Source: Symsagittifera roscoffensis (lineage: Eukaryota > Xenacoelomorpha > Acoela > Convolutidae). Taken from it: a DNA stretch of 64,000 bases. Both the position numbers and the translations under genes were made by a program. The notes beneath the pieces are model-generated. The model saw nothing but the letters and a program-made list of their open reading frames with translations, was not told the origin of the DNA and searched no databases. The number at the start of each line of letters is the position of its first letter. Position 1 is the stretch's first letter. The stretch covers positions 1-64,000 of the forward strand of contig NW_026971705.1 of assembly GCF_963678635.1 (NCBI RefSeq), given 5' to 3'. Of the stretch, positions 52,721 to 64,000 are shown one piece after another.

Positions 52721-53539
52721 GTCTTGGGACAGTGGTCTTGGGACAGTGGTCTTGGGACAGGGTCTTGGGACAGTGGTCTTGGGACAGTGGTCTTGGGACA
52801 GGGTCTTGGGACAGTGGTCTTGGGACAGTGGTCTTGGGGCAAGGGTCTTGGGACAGGGTCTTGGGACAGTGGTCTTGGGACAGTGGTCTTGGGACAGTGG
52901 TCTTGGGACAGGGTCTTGGGACAGTGGTCTTGGGACAGTGGTCTTGGGGCAAGGGTCTTGGGACAGGGTCTTGGGACAGTGGTCTTGAGACAGTGGTCTT
53001 GGGACAATGGTCTTGGGACAGGGTCTTGGGACAGTGGTCTTGGGACAGGGTCTTGGGACAAGGGTCTTGGGACAGTGGTCTTGGGACAGTAGTCTTGGGA
53101 CACTAGCCTTGGGATAGTAGTCTTGGGACAGTAGTCTTGGGACACTAGCCTTGGGACAGTAGTCTTGGGACACTAGCCTTGGGACACTAGCCTTGGGACA
53201 CAAGCCTTGGGACAGTAGTCTTGGGACACTAGCCTTGGGACACTAGCCTTGGGACAGTAGTCTTGGGACACTAGCCTTGGGACAGTAGTCTTGGGACACT
53301 AGCCATGGGACACTAGCCTTGGGACACAAGCCTTGGGACAGTAGTCTTGGGACACTAGCCTTGGGACACTAGCCTTGGGACAGTAGTCTTGGGACACTAG
53401 CCTTGGGACAGTAATCTTGGGACACTAGCCTTGGGACAGTAGTCTTGGGACACTAGCCTTGGGACAGTAGTCTTGGGACACTAGCCTTGGGACACTGGCC
53501 TTGGGACAGTGGTCTTGGGACACTAGCCTTGGGACACTG
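52721..53539. repeat. 14-bp minisatellite in the leader of Gypsy copy 2
   Basis: About 59 units of CTTGGGACAGTGGT (first half, with some 13-base CTTGGGACAGGGT units) and CTTGGGACACTAGC or CTTGGGACAGTAGT (second half). Twice as long as the array in copy 1. Followed by TATAAAAA at 53,640. Confidence 0.95.
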
Positions 53540-53890
53540 ACGGAGTACTGCGACATTACCGAACAGTCTTGGGACAATAAAAGGAAGCCTGGGACGGTAC
53601 GAAGAAGAGTAGGGACGGTAACTGGAAGTCTAAGGACAGTATAAAAATTGAAGTAAAATTTCAACAAGCTGTTTTAAGACAGGATTAAGACAGAACAAGA
53701 CTAATTGGAACCCGGTACAGTTGGGACCACGAATAAAGAAAATTACTCGAAGATTTTAGAGAACTGGAACAAGGTTTTTATCACGTTGTAAATTTTCTTT
53801 TAAGAATTTGTTTCCACAAAATTTTTTATTCTTAGAATAGATTTGTATATAAAATAATATTGTAAATAAGAGCAATTGTAAATAGAAATA

Positions 53891-56800
53891 ATGAGACGGA
53901 GTAGGGTACCGGTGCTTGAAAAAAGGTCAAGTGGATCAAACACGAAATATAACTCGTCGCTGCGTGGAACGACATCAAGGGGCCCAGGCAAAACAAAAAA
54001 TAACTTTTCAGTTAGCATGGTCAGCACGAGAAGTGGCGCCGAGAGCAAGACGCGAGAAGATGCGAGGGAAAAACAGGTGGAGCCCACAATCGAAATCGAC
54101 CTAGAGACACCAGACCAGAGCGTAGATGAAGTGGAAAAAAAGACAACGGAATCCACACCGATGCCCCATATGGAAGATCAAAATCCAAAAACCGTGGAGT
54201 TTTCGTCGATAGACGCGTTGGAAGACACAACAGGCAATACCCGAGAAACGGTGAAAGATGACTCTCAAGTAAAGAAGACATCTTTTACAGAAAAGTTGGC
54301 GATGATGGTCGGAATGAAATCGAAAGACAACACGGCCGAGGAATCACAGACTGGAAGAGCACGAACATTTGCGACAGTGAGCACAAAGGCGACAGAAGCC
54401 GACCCAAAGGAAGAACAAGCCAGAAAGGAAGCGACAGCTGGAAACAAGACAACGGCTGATCATGAAACAGCTACCCTTGAGCTTGGAGACCTGATGACAA
54501 AACTAAATCAGATCGACAAGAGACTGAAGTACAGTGAGGAAGATAGAGACTTAATAAGCAAAGAGTTGAAATACAACAAACACGAGTATCTGGATAGTTA
54601 TTTTAACCTGGCTAAGGCGACAGACGAGAGACTCCAGCAGATGTCGAACAAGGTGGATGCCACCAATGAAGAACGAGATAAGAACATCAAAAAAGATATG
54701 CAACAGTTGAAAAGCCGATATGATGATGTCAACAGCCAATTAGGTAGCCTGGAAAAGAGAATGGACATAATGAACAGGAATCAGGCCGAAAGTTCGTGTG
54801 CAATACAGGCGAAGTTGGATGCAATCTTGAGAAATTCTACCTCACAAGAAAGACCGGCAGCCGATCGCACGCAAGGCACCAGAGTTGACTTTGTGGAACC
54901 ACAAAGGGGCAAACGGCAATCGACACCGTTGCCCTTAACCCGGGACACGGTGAGCATAGCACCAACAGCTGCTAAAACAATCATGAAGAATGGAACGTCA
55001 AGTACAACGACTGGCTCGGGGGACTCAACAGCTAGCTACAACGCAGGTCCGGATGCTATGACATGGGCAAGCACTTGGGAGATGATGAACAGGACTCTAG
55101 AGGCCTTCGCCACGAGGAACACTGACTCGAGCGATAGGAGGGACGGAAAATCAAGAAAAACTATCAAGAAGCCAAAGGAATTCAAAGACGACTCCGATGG
55201 ATGCATCGACACTTGGGTGGAAGTGATGAGATTACACCTAGAGCAAGATAACTTAAATGATGAAAGACAAGCATGCACGGCCATACTCAGCAACTTAGAA
55301 GGCACGGCATTAAAATGCGTGGTCGCAAAGAAGGAGGAAGAACGCGACACCGCGGACAAGATCTTCGAGATATTACTGAATCGATTCGGGTCAGGCATGA
55401 AGGGTCACCAAGCGATGATGCGATTTGAAAAGAGAAGGCAGAGGGATGACGAGTCAATAGATCGGTTCCTAGATGATCTCGAGAGCTTGAGAAGAAGGAG
55501 TGACCCAGAAGAATCGACAAACAGAAGAAACTTCAGCATTGCCTCGAAGTTCATTGATGGGGTAAAAAGTGATGACTTAAGGACAATGTTAGCTACATAC
55601 TACACATTGTCGAAAGACAGCGCACCAACCCCAGAAGAAATGAGACAGAAATCAAGGGAATACATGCTGATGAAGCCCAAGAAATACTCATATTCGGAAA
55701 ACAGGAACACACAGGGGGGAAGCCAACCCCAGAGGTCATCATGGTACAAACCTAGAGATGATATGGACAAACGCAGATCATGCGCGAACTGCGGGTCAGC
55801 GGACCACCACGTGGCTGACTGCACAACATACAAACAAGGCATGAAGAGCCTAGGATACGCACCGGATGAGGAGGACATGAGCCAGATGGAGGAAGACGAG
55901 TACTATGATGGCTTAATCATCAAGATAGGCGCTAGATGCTTCTTCTGTAACCAGGAGGGGCACTTCAGAATGGATTGTCCCTTGTTCTGGGAAGCGGTCA
56001 AGGACCAGAGTCACCCCAAACATAAGTTGGCATTAGCGGCGGTGCAGAATCAGCGGAACAGGCAAAACGAGTTTGAATCGAGGAACTTAGGAACACCAAG
56101 CACGGAATTGCCAACGAAGACAGTGAAAGCTGTAACACATGTTAATGGTGCGATAGAATCCGCGGCAGGGAATTCTCTAGAGATAAATTATGAGAAAGCG
56201 GCGACGGAAGCAATTGCCAAAGTGAAACAGGATCTGGCTGCGAAAGAAATAGAGCAACGACTAAAGCTGGAGATCGAAAAACAGAATTTTAACGAAGCAT
56301 TAACCGGATCGAACCCAACACCAGAGTCTGTACCAGGCTCAACAAAGACCGGGAATTGTAACACTGTAAAAATGGTGACAGGTAAGCCTTTTGGCATATC
56401 GAAAATCGGGGCAAGAATAATGTCGATAATCACAGTGGGCGGCCATGAGGTAACCAGAAACTTGAGCGAACCGAGCGACCAGACAATAATGCACATTGAC
56501 GTGTACACAGATTACTTGAGTTGTATAAGCCCACAAACAACTTCTAGAGCGCTGAGAGCACTACTCATGAGAGGGGGCAGCAAGTCGGTACTTGTTGATA
56601 ACAGATATACTGAAGCTTATGGTCCACACGAGGTGATGCTAAATATAGACGGGATCAACATCTACACCAAGACAATGATAACATGTGACGAAGACCTAAT
56701 TGGGCAAATCTACGTAGGGAAAGAAGAGTTGAAAGTGAGATCGATTGGACACTGCGCCATGCTTGAAGAAGATGCAATGCACATCGGGACGGAGGCAGAT

Positions 56801-59800
56801 GTGACAGGGCACGTGCTAGATATAAGTGGCAAAAAGACTCAATTGCGTGGGTTACTGGATACGGGAGCAGTCTTGAGCGTCATACCAATCGAAACTTGGG
56901 AGAAGATGGGCTTTGACAAAGGTGACTTGATAGACTCGAGAATACGGTTGTCAGCTGCAAACAAAGGGGCCCTTCGGGTGCTGGACAGGACGCCGATAAT
57001 AGCCCTCAACTTGGGGGAACGTAACCTGTGGATGAGCTTTATCGTGGTAGAAAACCTAGATGAATCTGACCAATTCATTTTGGGCAGAGACTTCATCAGG
57101 AATTTCGACGTAACGATTGATCTAAATAGCGCAATGTTCAGGATACGGAACCCGGATAGGAGGTACGCAATAAAACCGGTAAATTTAATAATGGCAAATG
57201 AAAACAAAGCACCGGTATTCTTGAGTAGGAGGGTGAGGCTAAAAGCTAATGAAGCGGCAATCGTAAGTTTGAGGATGAAAAATTACAATGAACTAAGTGA
57301 CAACAAGCAAGTGTGTATAGTTCCGAATCCTAATAGTCAAAGTGCTGCTGTTTTAGGAAGATCATTTTCGATAACGAAGAGCGGCCTCTGCGTCAGTGTC
57401 TTGTTGAATACCCTTGATATACCGATCACGATACAGAGAGGGAGGAAACTGGGATATGCTTTACCGGTTAAAACTCGATATGAAACAATTGAGAACTCAA
57501 AACAAAATGAAGTTGTTGATTGTCCCAATCACAGGGACAAAATTTGTATCTTGAGACGATTGCAGGAAATGAAAGATTCTTCAGGTCTTATTAAATCACT
57601 TAAGTCAGAAACGGATGATGGGCTGTCGAGCTGTTCGAACTTTCCAGAGCGACCCACACTAGATGAAATGCAAAATGAAAAACCGGTCCTGCCGGAGATT
57701 GAACATTTGAGGGGCAAACTGAAAGATGAACAGCTCGAAGCCATCAAGGACGTACTAGAGCGGAACGAGGAAGTTTTTTTGAGGCATAAGGCGGATATCG
57801 GGTGTTGTAATTTCGTTGAGCATGAAATAGAACTTGAGGAAAACGCGGTACCACACAGGGAGGGGGCGAGGCGCATGACCCCACGCAAATCGGACGCGTG
57901 TAGAAAAGAGATCGAGACGTTACTAGAGTATGACATGATAGAACCATCCAAGTCACCGTGGGCGTGTGGAGTAGTGATGGCCAAAAAGAAAGGCGACCAG
58001 TTGAGGTTTTGTTGTGACTTTCGATACCTGAACTCCGTCACGGTGAAGGATGCCTATCCCATACCTAGGATTGATCAGAGCCTCTCGAAGTTAGGTGATG
58101 CAAAATTTTTTACGACTCTTGATTTAGGCTCGGCCTTTTGGCAAGTACCACTAAGGAAGCAGGACAGGGACAAGACAGGGTTTGCCTGCGAGCTGGGTCT
58201 GTTTCAATGGAAACGGATGCCGTTTGGACTTTGCAATGCCACAGCCACGTTTCAGCGGTTGATGGCACACGCGCTGATAGGCGTAACGAAGAAGTATGGC
58301 AACCTGGTAATGTGCTACGTGGATGACGTGGTAATAGCGACGCCAACACTGGAAGACCACATTGAGAGACTAGACGAAGTGTTTGCATGCATGAAGAGGT
58401 AGGGGCTAAAGTGTAAACCATCAAAGTGCGAGATACTCAAGGACTCAATAAAATACTTGGGCAGGATGGTAGACAAGCACGGCATCAGACCTGATACGGA
58501 CGCCGTGGAAGCAGTCCTGACCTGGAAATCACCGAGGACAGAGCACCAGTTGATGAGCTTCCTGGGTTTCGCTAATTATTATAGAGAGTTCATCAAAGGC
58601 TATGCAGACAAGGTATACCCGATGCAACAATTAATGAGACACAAGGGCAAGAAGTTCACGTGGAACAACGCAGCAGAAGAGTCATTCCAGAGAATAAAGA
58701 AAGAGCTATGTGAGGCACCAGTACTGGGTATGCCGACTGAGAAAGGGATGTACGTGCTGGACACGGATGCGTCGGTAGTCGCGATTTCTGGGATTCTCCA
58801 CCAAGAACAAGAATGGAATGGGAAGACAGTCTTGAGACCAATAGCGTACGGGAGCAAAGTCCTGAGTGACACGGAAATGAAGTACGGAGCACCGAAAGCG
58901 GAGATGTTCGCGGTGGTTACCTTTGTCGAGAAATACAGGGCATACCTGGGCAGTGAGCCATTCAAGTTGCGAGTCGACAACAGAGCACTGAGCTGGCTGA
59001 AAACGTACTCAATGGACCAAAATTACATTGGGAGGTGGATAGTTCGCCTAGACGGATACAACATGATAATTGAGCACAGAACGCGAGATAAACATCAGAA
59101 TGCCGACAGCTTGAGTAAGAAGACGGAGTTCTATGAGAGACAAGAGCAAAGAGAAGCAGACAGACCTGAAATCAAAGATGGCTTCTCATTTATGGACAAG
59201 GAAACGTACGACAGTCTTCCACTCACGAGATGGCTGGACAAGTCAGGCAAACCGATAGAAGATCATCCTGAATTGCCTAAAGAGCCTCCAGAGAAGACCA
59301 TCTTGAAGAAGAGCAAGGGGATTCCGATTGAGATTATACCCAAGTCGAAGATCGTGAGGGAGACGCTCAAGGCAAAAGGCTATGATCTTAACCAGGTGGA
59401 AGCAGGAACTGCACAGATAGATGATGACTTAATGAGGTTGCTCGAGAAACTATCAGATGATAAGCCCGTGATCCAAGAGAAGGGTCAAGAGAAACCGGAA
59501 TTCGCTATACTTAGGAGAAAAGAGACAGTGAACGATACTGGCTCACCAAGAGGAAGCGTCACTGACAGCAAAGACGTCGTGCGGTCACTAGTTGACAAAA
59601 TCCCCGAAGACATTCTGGAGCAGACAAAGGTTAGGAAAAAGAAAGTGACGTTCAAAGAAGATACTGAACACCTGGGACTAGGTCAAGAGTCCGGGGAGTG
59701 TTCCAGGTTCACGGAAGAAGGAACCGGAGAAGGAAAATTGTCCGGGGAGCGTGAAGGATGGGATGAAGACTCGGATGGGAGCAGCGAAAACCAAGACAGT

Positions 59801-62692
59801 CTGTGCATGATATTGGCGGAAGAGAAGACAAGGCACCACGACAGGGAGTTACAGACGGATCCATCTTCAGGAACATACAACATGGACATACAGGAGATGC
59901 GAGGTGGTGAGGAACTTGAGAAAATTGCGGTTGCAAGTAAACCATTCAGGGAACTATCATGCAACTCAAATATCAGAACGAATCTGGTGCCAGAAGATGA
60001 TATGAAAATCGTGAAAAGGATGATATGCGTGAAACTGAGTGATGACATCCACAACCCTGGTGAGATGAATGGACAAATCATGGCGCTAAAGGAGCATGTC
60101 AAGGCGAGATATAGGCTGTCAGACCTAATAAGAGCCCAGAAGAATGACAAAATGACAAGTAACCTCTCCAAATGGATCCAGTCGGGGGTCAAGGAGAAGG
60201 GGGAACTTGAGGAAGACAGCTACAAGATCTTGAGCCAGTTCTACAAAGAAAAGAAAGACTTACTTTATCACACAGCCGATGGAGTGGTAGCGTGCAAGAG
60301 GAGAGATGAGGAAAAGATATTACACAAACACAACCTCATCATACTACCACAATTGTACCAGACAGAGGTGCTTTTCAGATCACACGACCAGATGGGCCAC
60401 CAGGGGATAGACAAAGTACAACAAAGGATACTTCACAGATTTGATTGGCCAGGAATGAGAAAAGCTTGCGAGAGATGGGTGAATGCCTGCCTGGCATGTC
60501 TCCAGGTAAAAGACCCAAGGAAGATGAAGTTTCCCCTCAAGTCCGTTGAGAGCTCGGAGTTCAATGAAGTGGTGCAGATAGACCATCAAAAAATCTGCAT
60601 GACAGAGTCGGGATATAACCAGATACTGGTTATAATAGATCACTTCAAAAAGTTGGCGGAAGCGGTTCCGTGCCAGACAGCCTCGGCCGAAGAGACATGT
60701 GATCATCTGATAACGCATTGGATATCGCGGTATGGTTGTCCAATGACTTTCCAGTCGGACAACGGCAAAGCTTTCGTGGGGGACTTGACAAAAGAATTGA
60801 TGAAGAGATCGCACATTGCTCAAGCACACTCGACGACCTATCATCCACAGACCAATGGGTTGGTAGAGAGACAGAACAGGACACTGGTCAACATGTTAAG
60901 GGTGTACTGCTCAAGATACATGACGGACTGGGACAAATATCTGCCACAGGTAGTAGGAGCCTACAACAGTACACAGCACTCAACGACGGGCATCAGTCCT
61001 TTCATGATGTTGACGGGCAGGGAGAGAGCAATGCCTCTGACATTCTTTTACCCGGAATACGAGGGGAAAAGGACGTCGCCTCAGGCATACGTGAAAGAAG
61101 CGATCAAAAGACAACAGGAGTTGAACGAGCTATGCAGGAGGAACACGGCGCAAGCGCAAATGAGGCAACGCAGGAAATACGACAAAAAAATATTAAGAGC
61201 AAAGCCATATGAAGTGGGCCAATACGTGTGGGTCTTCCAAAATGTAATACCGCCCAAGGGAACAAAGAAACTACTCAAGAAGTGGAGGGGACCATTCATG
61301 ATAACGGAAGTACATCAACAAGGACGGTTCTATCGCTTGAGTACTGGGCGAGCGGCACATTATGAAAATCTGAAGCCTCACGTCCCGTCCCCAGAGGATT
61401 GGTGCATACCGAAGGACATGGAGGGTCTTGAGTACCTGGTAGTAGAGCCAGCGTGTGAAGTGAATGAGAAAGGCACTCGAGAGAAAAATGATGGTAATGA
61501 GAACTTGAGTTTGGACGACAATGAAAAGATAGGAGTGGAGTCTGATGCAGGATCATTTGTAGAAGAAGACTGGAACGACCCAGAGCAAGACGAGGTGCCG
61601 AAGTGGATGGAGCCGGATCGACCAACACCACCGGAAACCAGGACTGGCAATCGTAAACGAACAGGTATGAGGTACAATAGGTACGGGGATGACTTCTTGA
61701 TCGATAAGATACAGCCAGACAAGTTGGGCGATGAACTACTAAGCGCAGGCGAACTGGAAGCCGAAGAGGAATGGCAGGTCATTGACGATGGTGGACATTA
61801 TCCGCAGGATGATTACTCGACGCCAGAATCAGAAACGGATCTCGAGCAGAGTGAGATAGAGAGGAGGGAGAACACGAACTTGAGGATTCTAGAGTGGATG
61901 CGTGATGTCAAAGACGAGAGCCGCGAAGGACAAAGCATTCAGCAAGTCGATGTATCAGCAAATTACATGAAGACAGAGGACCCTCTTTTCGGATGGACGG
62001 CAACAGACGGGCCACTGGACATTCCTCAGGACAATTCAGACCCGACAACATCGACGGGGACGTCGATAAATATTTTTGTCCGGGGAGTGGGGGTAGGACT
62101 TACCCACACCGAAAATTTGATGATAAAGAAGCTCAAGGAAGTGAGAGAAACGAGCGAATTGGAACTGGAGGAAGAAGAGCCAGAGCCTACTATAGGTCGG
62201 AATTTCAAAACGAAATTCGAAATACCCAATGAATACTCGGAGAACATCATGATAACGGATAGCGACTTCATCCTGTCAAACAGGACCAGCGCGATCTGCA
62301 TCACGGCGGACATGAGTTTCAAATCAAGATTGGAAGCTGACTTCAAAAGAGAGTACCAGAATGTAGAGTTTCTGTTCAGACAGAGACCAGGACTGGGAGG
62401 GATGGCAGCGCTTCCACCGTCAGTGGCACAAGTCCCGGGCAAATATCTGTGCTTCCTAGTAACGAGGGTCAATGACAGGAACACAATTGATCCCGAACAC
62501 GTGATACTGGCACTAACAAGATTACGAGACTTCATGATTGAAAGAGGGATAACAGAGGTCTCAATGCCGGTGTATGACCCAAACAGGGGCAAACTGAGCC
62601 CAAGGGAATTGTACGCTATCCTACATGTGGTCTTTGCAGAAACTGAGATAATGGTGTATCTTCATAAGAAGTACTACTTGAGTATCGCCTGA
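53891..62692 (+). pseudogene. gag-pol of Gypsy copy 2 with macro-domain-like C-terminus
   Basis: Same architecture as copy 1: charged coiled-coil gag, two CCHC knuckles (about 55,779 and 55,933), protease (LLDTGAVLSVIP, about 56,850), RT (YVDD, about 58,318), RNase H (about 58,755), integrase (HHCC about 60,385-60,500; core about 60,580-60,870), GPY/F motif (about 61,287), acidic tail, macro-like end. The protein is close to copy 1 in pol although the DNA differs at many third positions. Belongs to an element that is nearly whole. Confidence 0.88.
62258..62692 (+). other. Macro-domain-like region at the end of pol, copy 2
   Basis: Counterpart of 39,450-39,884, about 95 percent identical in protein by eye. 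The same block order is kept: ADMSFKSRLEADF, GKYLCFLVTRV, LRDFMIERGITEVSMP, HVVFAETEIMVYL. Here it is plainly the C-terminal end of the pol polyprotein, after the acidic tail. Confidence 0.68.
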
Positions 62693-63192
62693 GTCGGGTA
62701 CACGGGGGTATCGAGTCGGGTGTGAGGGAGGAGTCTTGAGTTAGGTACTGGGGTGCGGCACAGGTAAAGGGATCTTAAGACGTGATTGGCATGACAATTG
62801 AATTTTAAAAAGAATTAAAGGTGCTAAAACATAAAATGAATCTGCATGCTTTTAAAGAAATTCCAATTGAATTGTTTTAAGTAGAATGAAAATGATAAGA
62901 TTTTAACCATACTGGTGAAAAGGGGGGTCTCTAGGTTAGGAACATGACTTGTTAAGTTTTAATATGGTTTCTGCTTTCAGATCAAGTTTGAAAAACAAAG
63001 TTGAAAATCCAACTATACTCAAGCGAGAAACAGAAAGAGAAATCTTGATTGAACTCGCGATAATCCGCACCTACAGCAAGTATTTGCAAGGGAACATTTC
63101 TAGAGAATTCTTGAGTTGGGTAATACTTAAGTCGGTTAGGTAATTCTTGAGCTGGTTAACACATACCTATATACATCCCGAAGTCACGAAGA
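62693..63192 (+). promoter_or_regulatory. Pol to third-gene spacer, copy 2, with splice acceptor
   Basis: CTGCTTTCAG ends at 62,980 and matches the acceptor in copy 1. The AATTCTTGAG repeats before the third gene are also present (about 63,107-63,153). Confidence 0.55.
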
Positions 63193-64000
63193 ATGGCAGA
63201 CCGATTCTGGAATTCCATGCCCGCGGCCCTGAAGAAGCCTACTCTTGATGAGCTGTACAGACGCCTGAGGGACCTGGACTATACTCAGATAGACGAGAGA
63301 ATGGCAGTAATGCTGAATGCCATCCTCCAGTTGGAAGACCAGGGTGAGTGCAGGGAGTCTGTAACGGAGGCTGTCTTGATGATCGGGTACACCACCGAGG
63401 GTATATCAAACCAAGAACAGACCAGATGGTTGTCTTGGAACGTGGATGGAGGAGTAAGGGGCTTTGACTTGGCAAGGAATCCCGGCCTGAGTAACAACAC
63501 TGAATATGGCGCAGGGGAGTTCCCACTACCGGCTAGGCCAACAGCAAGATCTACAAGCCAGGGCTCGAGTAGGGTGTCGTCGATGACGCGAGCGCAACAG
63601 ACGACCGAAGCATATCCGGATCTGGGTGTTCTAAAGAAAGAGCTCGAGAAGGCGCAGAAGGAAAGGAACAAGGCGAACCTCGATCGGGATCAGGCGAAGC
63701 TGGATCGGGAGAAGATTCAGCTGGAGAGAGACCAGGCAGTCAACGAGCGAGATCAGACTCTGAGGTTACTTGAGATGCTAAAAGTTGAACATCAGCAGGA
63801 ACTAAGGGTGCGGGAGAACGCCGCAAATCGTGATCAACTGAAGTCGGAGTTGGAGAGAATAGAACAGCGACAACGTGAGCTTGACGCGTAGAAGGGAGCC
63901 AGGCCAAAGGAGCGAGTGGTGACCAGCTCGAGGCCAGAGTCGCGCATGGAGGTGGATGAAGCTCCCAGGGCAAGAGGACGGTTCAACCTTGACCGCGAGG
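63193..64000 (+). pseudogene. Third gene of Gypsy copy 2, 5' part
   Basis: Starts with the same ATG context as copy 1 (GAATGGCAGACC). Encodes the N-terminal helical region, the FDLARNPGLSN block and the charged coiled coil (KERNKANLDRDQAKLDRE). The SGNH-like domain would lie beyond the window. Close to copy 1 in protein sequence. Confidence 0.75.

Larger units (their letters stand above)
50193..64000 (+). mobile_element. Ty3/Gypsy LTR element, copy 2, runs off the window
   Basis: 5' LTR 50,193-51,096, primer-binding-like site 51,108-51,124, leader with extra 1.5 kb, minisatellite, gag-pol 53,891-62,692, splice acceptor ending 62,980, third gene from 63,193. Same family as copy 1 with roughly five percent nucleotide difference, more in the gag N-terminus and mostly silent in pol. 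It looks nearly whole, with about two breaks; the 3' LTR would be beyond 64,000. Confidence 0.88.

Noticed and set aside
52580-53203. Long repetitive open frames on both strands (LGQWSWDSG-type and SQDHCPKTT-type repeats)
   Set aside because: They are translations of the 14-bp minisatellite; 42-base periodicity opens several frames at once. No sign of a real protein.
20427-63374. A simple 21.5-kb tandem duplication
   Set aside because: Only the 9.3-kb block is near-identical; the following element bodies differ by several percent and in leader content.

Overview
Eukaryotic, repeat-rich genomic DNA, probably from an invertebrate animal. Evidence: a Polinton/Maverick element, LINE relics with a PHD finger, Ty3/Gypsy LTR elements, nematode/arthropod-style TTTCAG splice acceptors, long CT microsatellites, no operons and no RNA genes that I can see. 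I cannot name the species. Almost all recognisable coding sequence belongs to mobile elements. Region by region: (1) 1-9.6 kb is one end of a Polinton: adenain-like protease, small genes of unknown role (one PC4/p15-like), then a protein-primed family B DNA polymerase with three N-terminal C2H2 zinc fingers. It is broken. (2) 9.6-18 kb is mostly non-coding, with a probable host exon encoding a tail rich in Tyr-x-Asn motifs (12.45-12.84 kb), a decayed copy of it 1 kb downstream, a 140-bp hAT-type MITE and CT microsatellites. (3) 18.1-20.9 kb is a decayed LINE with a 2A-like motif, PHD finger, endonuclease and reverse transcriptase remnants. (4) 20,427-29,712 is a block repeated almost perfectly at 41,901-51,186 (9,286 bp; two substitutions seen, no indel). 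It holds the LINE 3' end, an old minus-strand LTR element with about 1-kb and 0.87-kb LTRs, a second LINE 3' fragment, and the 5' LTR of a plus-strand Gypsy element.

Each block is followed by a plus-strand Gypsy copy. Copy 1 spans 28,719-41,900 and is cut at its 3' side by the start of the second block. Copy 2 starts at 50,193 and runs off the window. Their layout is LTR, primer-binding-like site, leader with a 14-bp minisatellite, gag-pol (two CCHC knuckles, aspartic protease, RT, RNase H, integrase with GPY/F motif, long acidic tail), a splice acceptor, then a third gene in the env position. Both look nearly whole, with about two breaks each. The copies differ by roughly five percent, mostly at silent positions, so they come from distinct formerly active lineages.

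The most novel content is in this Gypsy family. The pol polyprotein ends in a region that reads as a macro (ADP-ribose-binding) domain of the OARD1/TARG1 pattern. The env-position gene encodes a coiled coil followed by an SGNH/GDSL-type hydrolase. A diverged relative of that third gene lies in the older antisense LTR element, so this cargo is a stable feature of the lineage. The near-identical block next to clearly diverged element bodies is either a recent rearrangement or an assembly artefact.
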